Below are positions 31,620-41,155 of a stretch of 64,000 bases of DNA, piece after piece. Made by a program: the position numbers and the translations under genes. The notes below the pieces were generated by a model. The model had not been told where the DNA came from. It made no database searches and saw only the letters and a program-made list of their open reading frames with translations. Source of the DNA: Vibrio syngnathi (lineage in GTDB: Bacteria; Pseudomonadota; Gammaproteobacteria; Enterobacterales; Vibrionaceae); NCBI RefSeq assembly GCF_002119525.1, contig NZ_CP017916.1:3234329-3298328 (forward strand). Reading direction: 5' to 3'. Every line of letters starts with the position of its first letter. The first letter of the stretch is position 1.

Positions 31620-32573
31620 ATGAAAATGAAAATAACGCTTTTGGCACTGAGCATTGCAGCCTCCCCGGCTTTTGCCAAGCTTGCAGACCAACAAGGTTTC
31701 AGTGGTGAAATATCGATTAATACAGGGGTTACCTCTTCCACCTCGAACTTTAATACCGATGCAGATAGCACCATTTCGTCCATTAATCAGAAAGCCTCAT
31801 CTGAGAGCTCATTTCTTGTTGCACCTTTGGGCAGTATTGCTTACACCTTCGGCGATAAATTAAATCATCAGGTATACACAGGTACTACTCGTGATGACGT
31901 AGCAACCGGTACTGTCGTGCTTGAGGTTGGTTATAAATACCAACTAGAGTCTGGCATGACCATCGACGCTTCACTTTTACCGACTATCATGTCTGGTGAG
32001 ACTTGGGCCGATCCGTACAACACCACTTCAGGTCGCACCAAAACGGATGAAACAGGCAATGCCTTTCGTTTGAAACTAAGTAGCATTGCGGGCTCAGCTT
32101 TCTCGTTAGACATGGCCTACGCCACCAAAGATGTAGAAAATGATCGAGTTAGGGAAGAACTACAGCGTGATGCCAATACTTTTTACCTAAAAGGTCAGTA
32201 TCGTCAGCCAATCAGTCGCACCATGATGTTAGTACCATCATTGATTTACCAATCAAGTTCTGCCGATGGTAAAGCTGCCTCTTATGAACAGTTTGGTGGT
32301 GAAGTAAGTTTATTTGGCGGCAAAGGGCGTCACCAATATGCATTGACTGCGGGTTACAACCAACGCTCTTACGATGCAAGTAACCCTATCTACAACAAGA
32401 AGCGCAGCAACGACAACATCAACCTGTTTGCCGCGTATGAATATGAGCAATTCATGAACTGGGACAACTGGTCGTTTGTTTCACTGGCGGGCTACGGTAC
32501 CAGCGACTCGAATATTACCTTCTACGATGAGTCTCAATACATCGTCTCAGTAGGTCTGAACTACAAGTTCTAG
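31620..32573 (+). CDS. DUF2860 family outer-membrane protein
   Basis: The 317-residue precursor has a signal peptide (MKMKITLLALSIAASPAFA). It is rich in alternating beta strands and ends in SVGLNYKF, a C-terminal aromatic typical of outer-membrane beta barrels. The sequence fits DUF2860, common in Vibrio, without known function. AGGAG lies eight bases before the ATG. It lies between dsbA and comM. A tandem repeat, a terminator and a palindromic repeat follow. Confidence 0.85.
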   Translation: MKMKITLLALSIAASPAFAKLADQQGFSGEISINTGVTSSTSNFNTDADSTISSINQKASSESSFLVAPLGSIAYTFGDKLNHQVYTGTTRDDVATGTVVLEVGYKYQLESGMTIDASLLPTIMSGETWADPYNTTSGRTKTDETGNAFRLKLSSIAGSAFSLDMAYATKDVENDRVREELQRDANTFYLKGQYRQPISRTMMLVPSLIYQSSSADGKAASYEQFGGEVSLFGGKGRHQYALTAGYNQRSYDASNPIYNKKRSNDNINLFAAYEYEQFMNWDNWSFVSLAGYGTSDSNITFYDESQYIVSVGLNYKF

Positions 32574-32589
32574 TTAGGCATCACTACTC

Positions 32590-32645
32590 GCTCATAACCA
32601 TTAGTTCATAACAATTGGTTCATAGCAATTAGTTCATAACAACGA
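32590..32645. repeat. Four tandem 14-bp repeats
   Basis: Four units of GTTCATAACAATTA-type sequence (32590-32603, 32604-32617, 32618-32631, 32632-32645) follow the DUF2860 stop by 16 bases. Each unit differs from the consensus at one to three positions. Confidence 0.85.
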
Positions 32646-32676
32646 AAGCCTGCGTAAAAAGCAGGCTTTATTGTTT
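32645..32676 (+). terminator. Terminator of the DUF2860 gene
   Basis: AAAGCCTGC-gtaaaaa-GCAGGCTTT is followed by ATTGTTTG. Confidence 0.8.
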
Positions 32677-32678
32677 GT

Positions 32679-32726
32679 ATACCAATCACAGTAAATAAAT
32701 GACCCGTTGTTTACTACGATTGGTAT
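32679..32726. repeat. 48-bp palindromic repeat with IS630-like ends (MITE-like)
   Basis: ATACCAATCACAGTAAA and the complement of TTTACTACGATTGGTAT form a 17-bp inverted repeat with two mismatches around a 14-base loop. Outside is another T/A-rich step. The left end resembles the left end of the IS630 element in this window (TACCAAT.A.AGTAAA). It sits two bases beyond the comM stop and could also act as a terminator hairpin. Confidence 0.65.
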
Positions 32727-32728
32727 GA

Positions 32729-34252
32729 CTACACAGCTTGAGCTGAAAGTTGTTTCAGCAAGCGATCCATCGCTCGATAGCCAAGCGCCTCCGATAAATG
32801 CTTCTTTTCAATCTGCTCGTTACCCTCTAAGTCTGCAATGGTTCGTGCCACCTTGATGATTCGATGATAGGCACGAATCGATAAACCTAATCGATGCAGT
32901 GCGGTCTCAAGAAACTCCGCATCTTCGCGTCGCAATGGGCAATACTTTTCAATTTCTCGGCTACCTAACAGTGCATTCGACTTATGGTTTCGAGATAACA
33001 TCAACTGACGCGCTTGTTTAACTCGTTGCTTCACGACTTGAGTGGTTTCTCCACGATCGCCTCCTTCGGCTAACATCCCTTTAGGCAACAGAGGGATCTC
33101 TAACGACATATCGAACCTATCCAATAACGGCCCTGATAGTCGATTGAGGTAACGCAGGATAATTTGCGGGTTCGCTCGAGCTTGATTGCCCTCGTAATAA
33201 CCTGTTGGGCTCGGGTTAAGTGCACCGACTAATTGAAAGCGAGCAGGAAAGCGAGTCTTACCCGCGACACGGGAGATGATGATTTCACCCGACTCTAGCG
33301 GCTCTCGCAGTGAATCAAGCACCTTACGCTCAAACTCTGGCATCTCATCAAGAAACAATAAGCCATTATGCGCCAAAGATATCTCACCGGGGCGAGGTAT
33401 CGAGCCACCACCGACCAATGCGGCCATCGAACTCGAATGGTGTGGAGAACGGAAAGGTCGTTGCTTCCAGTTGTATTGATTGATCTCTTGTTGCGTTAAA
33501 GAAGCCACCGAAGCGGTTTCCATCGCCTCGTCGTCACTCATTTCGGGCAACAAATCGCGCAATCGAGAAGCCAACATGGTTTTTCCAGTTCCGGGCGGGC
33601 CGAGAAAAAGCAGGTTATGGTTGCCCGCTGCGGCGATCTCCAGCGCTCGCTTACCTTGCTGCTGGCCAATAATATCTTGTAAGTCACGATTATCAGACAC
33701 ATCGACATGATGATGCTCGGTTCGATATAAACCAAGCTGAGCCTGGCCACACATATCCGCACAAACCTCTAGCAAGGTTTGCGCTGATTTATGGGCCCCC
33801 TTGCCGACTAAGGCTGCCTGATCACCATTGTGGTGTGGAACCACTAAGCATCGTTCGACACTATCGGCGGCTAACGTCGCAGGCAGAACGCCCTTTACCG
33901 AGCGAAGTTCTCCTGACAATGCCAACTCACCGATAAATTCATGTTGAGCTATTTTTGATGTCGGAAGCTGATCTGACGCCACCAAAATCCCAAGCGCGAT
34001 TGGCAGATCGAAACGTCCACCCTCTTTGGGTAAATCAGCAGGCGCGAGGTTGACCGTGATCCTTTTCGAAGGAAATTCAAAGCGAGAATTGATGATCGCG
34101 CTTCTCACTCGATCTTTAGATTCCTTGACCGTCGTTTCAGGTAGACCCACCAGCGTAAAACCGGGCATTCCGTTGCTAATATGCACTTCCACGGTCACTT
34201 CTGGTGCCTCTACACCCACACTAGCTCGGCTATGAATTATCGCGAGTCCCAT
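32729..34252 (-). CDS. comM: ComM / YifB, Mg-chelatase-like AAA+ helicase
   Basis: This is the branch-migration helicase that extends recombination of transformed DNA. The 507-residue protein has an N-terminal Lon-protease-like domain (GLAIIHSRASVGVEAPEVTVEVH), a AAA+ core with Walker A GPPGTGKTM (about residue 218) and Walker B LLFLDEMPEF, and a C-terminal Mg-chelatase domain. The frame is open further upstream to 34309, but the ATG at 34252 has GGAAAG upstream and the usual MGLAIIHSRA start. It is transcribed away from ilvG. Confidence 0.96.
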   Translation of the reverse strand: MGLAIIHSRASVGVEAPEVTVEVHISNGMPGFTLVGLPETTVKESKDRVRSAIINSRFEFPSKRITVNLAPADLPKEGGRFDLPIALGILVASDQLPTSKIAQHEFIGELALSGELRSVKGVLPATLAADSVERCLVVPHHNGDQAALVGKGAHKSAQTLLEVCADMCGQAQLGLYRTEHHHVDVSDNRDLQDIIGQQQGKRALEIAAAGNHNLLFLGPPGTGKTMLASRLRDLLPEMSDDEAMETASVASLTQQEINQYNWKQRPFRSPHHSSSMAALVGGGSIPRPGEISLAHNGLLFLDEMPEFERKVLDSLREPLESGEIIISRVAGKTRFPARFQLVGALNPSPTGYYEGNQARANPQIILRYLNRLSGPLLDRFDMSLEIPLLPKGMLAEGGDRGETTQVVKQRVKQARQLMLSRNHKSNALLGSREIEKYCPLRREDAEFLETALHRLGLSIRAYHRIIKVARTIADLEGNEQIEKKHLSEALGYRAMDRLLKQLSAQAV

Positions 34253-34375
34253 AACTTTCCTTTGTCTTTGATTTAAAAGTATTCGCTCTGGATATTCATT
34301 GCTCACCAAAGCGATAAGGTTGTTATATAGCGTGGTGGAATGGTGTTTTAATGTGAAAAAAGAATGACATTTTCC

Positions 34376-34403
34376 TTGTCATGCAGCAGATTTGTGTGAT
34401 AAC
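34376..34403 (+). promoter_or_regulatory. Probable ilvGMEDA promoter
   Basis: TTGTCA (34376-34381), a 16-base spacer and GATAAC (34398-34403) lie about 50 bases before the leader peptide. Assigned from sequence and position only. Confidence 0.5.
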
Positions 34404-34455
34404 ACTAGAGATGTAGACTTTTACTTAAGACAATAAACGAGAAAACTCGACTTTT

Positions 34456-34545
34456 ATGACATTTAACGCTCGCATTTACGCACTGATTAACCTGATTATC
34501 GTAGTCATTATTGAGACTGCGCGGGGGCGAGTGGGCAAAAAATAA
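34456..34545 (+). CDS. ilvL: ilvGMEDA leader peptide
   Basis: This 29-residue peptide (start MTFNARIYALINLIIVV, continuing IIETARG) carries eleven Ile, Val or Leu codons in its central half, clustered as INLIIVVII. It precedes a strong terminator and then ilvG. The layout is the multivalent attenuation known from E. coli ilvL: ribosome stalling at Ile/Val/Leu codons when charged tRNA is scarce favours the antiterminator. Confidence 0.9.
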   Translation: MTFNARIYALINLIIVVIIETARGRVGKK

Positions 34546-34550
34546 CCACG

Positions 34551-34598
34551 AATTAGAAAAAACCCCCGCACTGAAAAGTCCGGGGGTTTTTTCTAATT
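34551..34598 (+). terminator. Attenuator of the ilvGMEDA operon
   Basis: TTAGAAAAAACCCCCG and CGGGGGTTTTTTCTAA form a 16-bp stem with a T run inside it. GCGGGGG inside the leader (34521-34527) can instead pair with CCCCCGC (34563-34569) of the terminator stem, forming the antiterminator. Confidence 0.88.
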
Positions 34599-34723
34599 TA
34601 AACATTCGATTTTATATTTTGAAACATTTTCGGCTTTGCCGATTTACAGGAAGAATGGGAGCACAAGATGTGCAGAGACAATGGAAACAATTACCAAAAT
34701 AAAGGTAATACGGAGGAATTACG

Positions 34724-36370
34724 ATGAAAGGCGCAGAACTGGTCGTATCCGCACTCAAGCAACAAGGCATTGAGACCGTATTTGGTTACCCAGGCGGTGC
34801 CATCATGCCAATCTACGATGCACTCTATGACGGCGGGGTTGAACATATCCTATGCCGCCATGAGCAAGGCGCTGCAATGGCCGCTATCGGTATGGCTCGA
34901 GCAACGCAAGATGTGGCTGTTTGTATGGCAACCTCAGGCCCTGGTGCGACAAACCTAGTAACCGGCCTTGCTGATGCCTTTATGGATTCCATCCCACTCG
35001 TTGCTATCACAGGTCAAGTTGCTAGCTCACACATCGGTACTGATGCATTTCAAGAAATGGATGTGATTGGCATGTCTCTGTCATGTACTAAACACAGCTA
35101 CCTAGTAACCGATATTGAAGACCTCGCTCCAACACTAGCGGAAGCGTTTGTCGTAGCAAAATCAGGTCGTCCCGGCCCGGTTATTGTTGATATCGCAAAA
35201 GACGTTCAACTAGCAGAAACACCTGTCGATGTTCTTCCTGAATTTACACCACCAGCGATACCGGTTGCGACAACTGACGCGATTGAACAAGCACAACACT
35301 TCCTATCTCAAGCGACTCGTCCTGTTTTATACGTAGGTGGTGGCGTTCAACTGGCTAAAGCAACGGAATCCGTTCGCGAATTTTTACGCCTAAACCCAAT
35401 GCCAGCCGTAAGCACGCTCAAAGGCTTAGGTACTATCGAGCGTGACGACCCACATTACCTTGGTATGCTTGGTATGCACGGCACCAAGGCCGCTAACCTA
35501 GTTGTTCAAGAGAGTGACCTGTTGATTGTTGTCGGTGCTCGTTTTGATGACCGAGTAACAGGCAAGCTCGATACCTTTGCTCCTCACGCAAAAGTCATTC
35601 ATATCGATATCGATGCAGCTGAGTTCAGCAAACTACGTCTGGCCGATGCGCCAATTCGTGGTGACATCAACAAGATCATGCCTCAACTGGAGCTAAGCCA
35701 AGACATCTCATCTTGGGTTCACCACTCTGAAGGGCTACGTACTTCGTTTAAATGGCGTTACGACCACCCAGGCGATCTGATCTTTGCTCCACTGCTGTTG
35801 AAGCAACTATCTGACATGATGCCTGCGAGTTCTATGGTTTCTACCGATGTTGGCCAACACCAGATGTGGGCAGCTCAGCATATTCAACCACGCGATCCAC
35901 AAAACTTCATCACCTCTGCTGGATTGGGCACCATGGGATTTGGCTTACCAGCGGCTATGGGAGCATCGGTTGGCCGTCCTGATGACCAATCTATACTTAT
36001 CTCTGGTGACGGTTCATTCATGATGAACGTACAAGAACTTGGCACACTGAAACGTCGCCAAATCCCAGTAAAAATGGTGCTTCTGAATAACTCTCGCTTA
36101 GGTATGGTTCGCCAATGGCAATCGCTGTTCTTTGATGGCCGCCACAGTGAAACTATCTTGGATGACAACCCTGACTTCGTCATGCTCGCGAAAGCCTTTG
36201 ATATCCCGGGAAAAACCATCACGCGTAAAGAAGAAGTAGAACCAGCATTGAAAGAGATGCTAGAGAGCAAAACGGCTTACCTACTTCATGTCATTATCGA
36301 TGAAGAAGAAAACGTATGGCCACTAGTACCGCCAGGTGCTTCAAACAGTGAGATGTTGGAGAACACATAA
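34724..36370 (+). CDS. ilvG: Acetolactate synthase II large subunit
   Basis: This ThDP enzyme condenses pyruvate with pyruvate or 2-oxobutyrate, the first common step to valine and isoleucine. The 548-residue frame is intact (E. coli K-12 has a frameshift here). The N-terminal [18 protein letters not shown] and catalytic Glu in [10 protein letters not shown] are present. The ThDP motif is [12 protein letters not shown]...LLNN. GGAGGAAT precedes the ATG. It is followed by its small subunit after one base. Confidence 0.97.
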   Translation: MKGAELVVSALKQQGIETVFGYPGGAIMPIYDALYDGGVEHILCRHEQGAAMAAIGMARATQDVAVCMATSGPGATNLVTGLADAFMDSIPLVAITGQVASSHIGTDAFQEMDVIGMSLSCTKHSYLVTDIEDLAPTLAEAFVVAKSGRPGPVIVDIAKDVQLAETPVDVLPEFTPPAIPVATTDAIEQAQHFLSQATRPVLYVGGGVQLAKATESVREFLRLNPMPAVSTLKGLGTIERDDPHYLGMLGMHGTKAANLVVQESDLLIVVGARFDDRVTGKLDTFAPHAKVIHIDIDAAEFSKLRLADAPIRGDINKIMPQLELSQDISSWVHHSEGLRTSFKWRYDHPGDLIFAPLLLKQLSDMMPASSMVSTDVGQHQMWAAQHIQPRDPQNFITSAGLGTMGFGLPAAMGASVGRPDDQSILISGDGSFMMNVQELGTLKRRQIPVKMVLLNNSRLGMVRQWQSLFFDGRHSETILDDNPDFVMLAKAFDIPGKTITRKEEVEPALKEMLESKTAYLLHVIIDEEENVWPLVPPGASNSEMLENT

Positions 36371-36371
36371 C

Positions 36372-36656
36372 ATGAAAAGATACTTACTAGACATCAAAGC
36401 CGATGATAAGCCTGTACTACTAGAGCGTGTTCTTCGTGTTATCCGCCACCGTGGCTTCATCGTTAAACAAGTGGCAGGGACCCAAAACCAAGAAAGCAAA
36501 GTCGCGAGTGTTGAGATCATTGTCGACAGTGACCGTCCGATCTCTTTCTTGGTTAATCAAATCGAAAAGCTGTGGGATGTACGTACCGTTGACGTTATCT
36601 CTATCAGCCGTAATGAACTGCCAAACAATAACTTACAACAAAAGATAAACGCATAA
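36372..36656 (+). CDS. ilvM: Acetolactate synthase II small (ACT) subunit
   Basis: This is the regulatory partner of IlvG. The 94-residue protein has one ACT-type fold (YLLDIKADDKPVLLERVLRVIRHRGF). A longer reading from 36336 would overlap ilvG; the ATG at 36372 has GGAG upstream inside the ilvG end and gives the usual start. One base separates it from the ilvG stop, so translation is coupled. Confidence 0.95.
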   Translation: MKRYLLDIKADDKPVLLERVLRVIRHRGFIVKQVAGTQNQESKVASVEIIVDSDRPISFLVNQIEKLWDVRTVDVISISRNELPNNNLQQKINA

Positions 36657-36668
36657 GGAACCGCAAAC

Positions 36669-37637
36669 ATGACAGCTAAAACAGCAGACTATATTTGGTT
36701 TAACGGTGAAATGGTTCCTTGGGCAGAGGCGAACGTTCACGTCCTGACTCACGCAATGCACTACGGTACTTCTGTATTTGAAGGTGTTCGTTGTTACAAC
36801 ACGCCAAAAGGGCCGGTTATCTTCCGTCACCCAGAGCATGCAAGACGCCTAAAAGATTCAGCAAAAATCTACCGCTTCCCTATTCCTTACACTGAGGAAG
36901 AAATTATGGAAGCGACTCGCGAAACGCTACGCCAAAATAAGCTACAGTCTGCGTACATACGCCCACTGGGCTTTGTCGGTAACGTTGGTTTGGGTGTCTG
37001 CCCGCCAGAAAATACTGAGATGGATCTGATCATCGCTGCGTTCCCTTGGGGTTCTTACCTAGGTGAAGAAGCGCTAGAAAATGGCGTAGATGCGATGATC
37101 TCAAGCTGGAATCGTGCAGCGCCAAATACCATCCCAACCGCCGCAAAAGCCGGTGGTAACTACCTATCTTCACTACTGGTTGGTGGTGAAGCTCGTCGTC
37201 ATGGTTACGATGAAGGTATCGCACTGAGCGTCGATGGTTACCTTTCAGAAGGTGCTGGCGAGAACATCTTTGTGATTCGCAATGGCGTGCTATCAACACC
37301 ACCAGCAACCAGCGCAATACTGCCGGGTATCACCCGTGATTCAATCATGACACTAGCAAAAGACATGGGTTATGAGATCCGTGAAGAGAACATTGCTCGT
37401 GAAGCGCTATACCTTGCCGATGAAGTGTTCATGACAGGCACAGCGGCCGAGATCGTTCCGGTTCGCAGCGTAGACAAAATTACAGTAGGTGAAGGCAAAC
37501 GCGGCCCTATCACTGAAAAAGTTCAAGCGGCTTACTTTGGTCTATTCAATGGAACCACTGAAGATAAGTGGGGCTGGTTAGATTACGTTTATCCAGCAGA
37601 CCACACGTCAAATAACCAAACGCAAACAACTAAGTAA
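36669..37637 (+). CDS. ilvE: Branched-chain amino-acid aminotransferase
   Basis: This class IV PLP aminotransferase carries out the last step to Ile, Val and Leu. It has 322 residues, with HYGTSVFEGVRCY near the N-terminus, the PLP lysine in AAKAGGNY (about residue 160) and the class signature EGAGENIFVI. AAGGAACC precedes the ATG. It is the third structural gene of the operon. Confidence 0.97.
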   Translation: MTAKTADYIWFNGEMVPWAEANVHVLTHAMHYGTSVFEGVRCYNTPKGPVIFRHPEHARRLKDSAKIYRFPIPYTEEEIMEATRETLRQNKLQSAYIRPLGFVGNVGLGVCPPENTEMDLIIAAFPWGSYLGEEALENGVDAMISSWNRAAPNTIPTAAKAGGNYLSSLLVGGEARRHGYDEGIALSVDGYLSEGAGENIFVIRNGVLSTPPATSAILPGITRDSIMTLAKDMGYEIREENIAREALYLADEVFMTGTAAEIVPVRSVDKITVGEGKRGPITEKVQAAYFGLFNGTTEDKWGWLDYVYPADHTSNNQTQTTK

Positions 37638-37670
37638 GCAACAGCCAAATATTTTATAAGGATTTAAGCA

Positions 37671-39512
37671 ATGCCAATCTATCGTTCAGCAACGACTACC
37701 CACGGACGCAACATGGCTGGTGCGCGCGCTTTATGGCGTGCAACTGGCGTTAAAGATGATGACTTCGGTAAGCCAATCATCGCGGTTGTAAACTCTTTCA
37801 CTCAATTCGTACCAGGCCACGTTCACCTTAAAGATATGGGTCAACTGGTTGCGGGTGAAATCGAGAAAGCAGGCGGTATCGCTAAAGAATTCAACACCAT
37901 CGCTGTCGATGATGGTATCGCAATGGGTCACGGCGGCATGCTGTACTCACTGCCATCACGTGAGCTTATCGCAGATTCAGTAGAATACATGGTCAATGCA
38001 CACTGTGCGGATGCGATGGTGTGTATCTCTAACTGTGACAAAATCACTCCGGGAATGATGATGGCAGCAATGCGCCTTAACATCCCTGTGATCTTTGTAT
38101 CAGGCGGCCCAATGGAAGCGGGTAAAACCAAGCTTTCAGATCAGATCATCAAGCTCGACCTTGTTGATGCAATGATCCAAGGTGCCGATCCAACGATTTC
38201 AGATGAGCAAAGTGAGCAAGTAGAACGTTCTGCATGTCCAACCTGTGGTTCATGTTCAGGTATGTTCACAGCTAACTCAATGAACTGTCTAACAGAAGCA
38301 CTTGGCCTATCTCAGCCTGGTAACGGTTCTATGCTAGCGACGCACGCAGACCGTGAAGAACTGTTCATCAATGCCGGTAAGCGCATCGTTGACCTAACCA
38401 AGCGTTACTACGAGCAAGACGACGAGTCAGCACTGCCACGCAACATCGCAAACCGCGCAGCCTTTGATAATGCAATGGCGCTTGATATCGCAATGGGTGG
38501 TTCTAGTAACACCGTTCTTCACCTTTTAGCAGCAGCTCAAGAAGGCGACATCGATTTCGATATGGATGATATCGATGCGATGTCTCGCCGTGTTCCACAC
38601 CTATGTAAAGTGGCACCTTCAACACCGAAATACCACATGGAAGATGTTCACCGTGCTGGTGGTGTGATGGCTATCCTAGGTGAGCTTGATCGTGCAGGTC
38701 TACTGAACAACCAAACTCGCACTGTACTTGGCCTAAGCATGCAAGAGCAGCTCGCTCAATACGACATCATGCAGACAGAAGACGAAGCCGTGCTTAAGTT
38801 CTTCCGTGCAGGTCCTGCAGGCATCCGTACCACTAAAGCCTTCTCACAAGATTGCCGTTGGGATCGTCTTGATGACGATCGCAAAGAAGGTTGTATTCGT
38901 ACCAAAGAAAACGCATTCAGCCAAGAAGGCGGCCTAGCGGTACTTTCAGGTAACATCGCGGTTGATGGTTGTATCGTTAAGACTGCGGGTGTTGATGAAG
39001 AAAACCTTAAATTCCAAGGTCCAGCAATCGTATTTGAAAGCCAAGATACAGCGGTAGAAGGTATCTTAGCGGGTAAAGTTAAAGCAGGCGAAGTGGTTGT
39101 TATTCGTTACGAAGGTCCTAAAGGCGGTCCGGGCATGCAAGAAATGCTTTACCCAACCACTTACCTAAAATCTATGGGTCTAGGTAAATCTTGTGCTCTT
39201 CTAACTGACGGACGTTTTTCTGGTGGTACATCAGGTCTGTCTATCGGTCACGCTTCTCCAGAAGCAGCAAGTGGCGGTGTGATTGGTCTCGTGAACACTG
39301 GCGATATAATCACTATCGATATCCCTAACCGTTCAATCACGCTTGATGTGGCTGAAGATGAACTAGCAGCTCGTCGAGAAAAACAAGATGCATTAGGCTG
39401 GAAACCAGAAAACCGTCAACGTGAAGTGTCGTTCGCACTGAAAGCTTACGCAAGCATGGCAACCAGTGCCGACAAAGGCGCTGTGCGTGATAAGTCTAAG
39501 CTTGAGGGCTAA
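37671..39512 (+). CDS. ilvD: Dihydroxy-acid dehydratase
   Basis: This iron-sulfur enzyme dehydrates the dihydroxy acids made by IlvC. The 613-residue protein has the cluster cysteines in [12 protein letters not shown] and [19 protein letters not shown], and the Mg site [14 protein letters not shown]-terminal [14 protein letters not shown] follows. It shares its operon with ilvE and ilvA; ilvA starts two bases after its stop. Confidence 0.98.
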   Translation: MPIYRSATTTHGRNMAGARALWRATGVKDDDFGKPIIAVVNSFTQFVPGHVHLKDMGQLVAGEIEKAGGIAKEFNTIAVDDGIAMGHGGMLYSLPSRELIADSVEYMVNAHCADAMVCISNCDKITPGMMMAAMRLNIPVIFVSGGPMEAGKTKLSDQIIKLDLVDAMIQGADPTISDEQSEQVERSACPTCGSCSGMFTANSMNCLTEALGLSQPGNGSMLATHADREELFINAGKRIVDLTKRYYEQDDESALPRNIANRAAFDNAMALDIAMGGSSNTVLHLLAAAQEGDIDFDMDDIDAMSRRVPHLCKVAPSTPKYHMEDVHRAGGVMAILGELDRAGLLNNQTRTVLGLSMQEQLAQYDIMQTEDEAVLKFFRAGPAGIRTTKAFSQDCRWDRLDDDRKEGCIRTKENAFSQEGGLAVLSGNIAVDGCIVKTAGVDEENLKFQGPAIVFESQDTAVEGILAGKVKAGEVVVIRYEGPKGGPGMQEMLYPTTYLKSMGLGKSCALLTDGRFSGGTSGLSIGHASPEAASGGVIGLVNTGDIITIDIPNRSITLDVAEDELAARREKQDALGWKPENRQREVSFALKAYASMATSADKGAVRDKSKLEG

Positions 39513-39514
39513 CT

Positions 39515-41059
39515 ATGAGTGATGACACCTCCAGTCCCCAGAAACAAACTGGCGCAGATTATCTGCGTCAGATCCTGAGAGCGCCGGTTTACGAAGCGGC
39601 GATTGTGACACCTCTACAGGATATGCCACGTTTAAGTGCTCGAATTGGTAATCTGGTTCAGCTAAAACGCGAAGATCGCCAACCTGTGCACTCGTTCAAG
39701 TTGCGTGGTGCCTACAACATGGTATCAAGCCTCAATGAGCAACAGAAAGCCGCTGGTGTGATTGCGGCATCGGCGGGTAACCACGCTCAAGGCATGGCGC
39801 TGTCGGGTTCTAAATTGGGTATTCAGACCACGATCGTGATGCCAAAAACCACACCGGACATCAAAGTTGATGCAGTACGTGGCTTTGGTGGCAATGTGGT
39901 TCTGCACGGCAGCAACTTTGATGAAGCGAAAGCGGAAGCGGAACGCCTTTCGGCTGAACATGGCTACACCTTTGTGCCTCCATTCGATCACCCATTGGTG
40001 ATTGCTGGGCAAGGCACTATGGGTATGGAGATGCTTCAGCAAAACGGCCACATGGATTATATCTTTGTGCCTGTTGGTGGCGGTGGCTTAGCGGCTGGTG
40101 TTGCTGTATTAATCAAACAACTGATGCCAGAAATTAAAGTGATTGCGGTAGAACCAGAAGATTCGGCTTGCTTGAAAGCGGCACTCGACGCTGGTGAACC
40201 TGTGGTACTGGATCAGGTCAGCATGTTTGCTGATGGTGTTGCGGTTAAGCGTATTGGTGAAGAGACATTCCGCCTTTGCCAGCAGTACATTGATGGTCAT
40301 ATTACCGTCTCTAGCGATGAAATCTGCTCTGCGGTAAAGGACATCTTTGAAGATACTCGCGCAATTGCCGAGCCTTCAGGAGCGCTAGCTCTGGCTGGCT
40401 TGAAGAAGTTTGCTGAACAAAACAAACTGCAAGATAAGCAATTGGCAACGGTCCTTTCTGGTGCGAACACCAACTTCCACGGTCTGCGTTATGTCTCTGA
40501 ACGTTGTGAATTGGGTGAGAAGCGAGAAGGTCTACTTGCGGTGACGATTCCAGAGCGACAAGGTGCGTTCCTAGAGTTCTGTAACATTATTGGTGGTCGA
40601 GCAGTGACTGAGTTTAACTACCGCCACAACGACGAAGGTCTGGCGAATATCTTCGTTGGTGTGCGTCTGCAAGGTGGTCAAGAAGAACTCGAACACATCA
40701 TCAATGACCTACGTGAGGGCGGCTACCCGGTTGTCGATCTCTCTGATGATGAGATGGCAAAACTGCACATTCGTTACATGATTGGCGGAAAACCATCGAA
40801 ACCACTGAAAGAGCGCCTTTACAGCTTTGAGTTTCCAGAGTATCCAGGTGCATTGATTAAATTCCTTGATACCTTAGGTACCCACTGGAATATCAGCCTG
40901 TTCAACTATCGTAATCATGGTGCAGATTACGGTCGTGTACTGTGTGGCTTCGAACTCGGTGATGATGATTTGGCTCAGTTCTCTACACACTTAGAAGAAC
41001 TTGGCTACCAATGCAAAGATGAAACCGATAACCCTTCCTACAAGTTCTTCTTGTCTTAA
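39515..41059 (+). CDS. ilvA: Threonine ammonia-lyase, biosynthetic
   Basis: It deaminates threonine to 2-oxobutyrate, the committed step to isoleucine. The 514-residue protein has a PLP domain (Lys in HSFKLRGAYNM, about residue 62; GGGGLAAG) and two C-terminal ACT-like domains that bind isoleucine for feedback inhibition (VTIPERQGAFLEFC and SFEFPEYPGALIKFL). It ends the operon and a terminator follows. Confidence 0.98.
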   Translation: MSDDTSSPQKQTGADYLRQILRAPVYEAAIVTPLQDMPRLSARIGNLVQLKREDRQPVHSFKLRGAYNMVSSLNEQQKAAGVIAASAGNHAQGMALSGSKLGIQTTIVMPKTTPDIKVDAVRGFGGNVVLHGSNFDEAKAEAERLSAEHGYTFVPPFDHPLVIAGQGTMGMEMLQQNGHMDYIFVPVGGGGLAAGVAVLIKQLMPEIKVIAVEPEDSACLKAALDAGEPVVLDQVSMFADGVAVKRIGEETFRLCQQYIDGHITVSSDEICSAVKDIFEDTRAIAEPSGALALAGLKKFAEQNKLQDKQLATVLSGANTNFHGLRYVSERCELGEKREGLLAVTIPERQGAFLEFCNIIGGRAVTEFNYRHNDEGLANIFVGVRLQGGQEELEHIINDLREGGYPVVDLSDDEMAKLHIRYMIGGKPSKPLKERLYSFEFPEYPGALIKFLDTLGTHWNISLFNYRNHGADYGRVLCGFELGDDDLAQFSTHLEELGYQCKDETDNPSYKFFLS

Positions 41060-41074
41060 GAGTTAACGGCCGAA

Positions 41075-41108
41075 TCAAAAAGAGCGAGTATTTACTCGCT
41101 CTTTTTAT
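41075..41108 (+). terminator. Terminator of ilvGMEDA
   Basis: AAAAAGAGCGAG-tattta-CTCGCTCTTTTT is symmetric, so it may also serve the convergent punR. Confidence 0.92.
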
Positions 41109-41155
41109 TGGTGAAGAAGTAAATTCACCCCCAAAGGATCCTCACACAAAGATCA

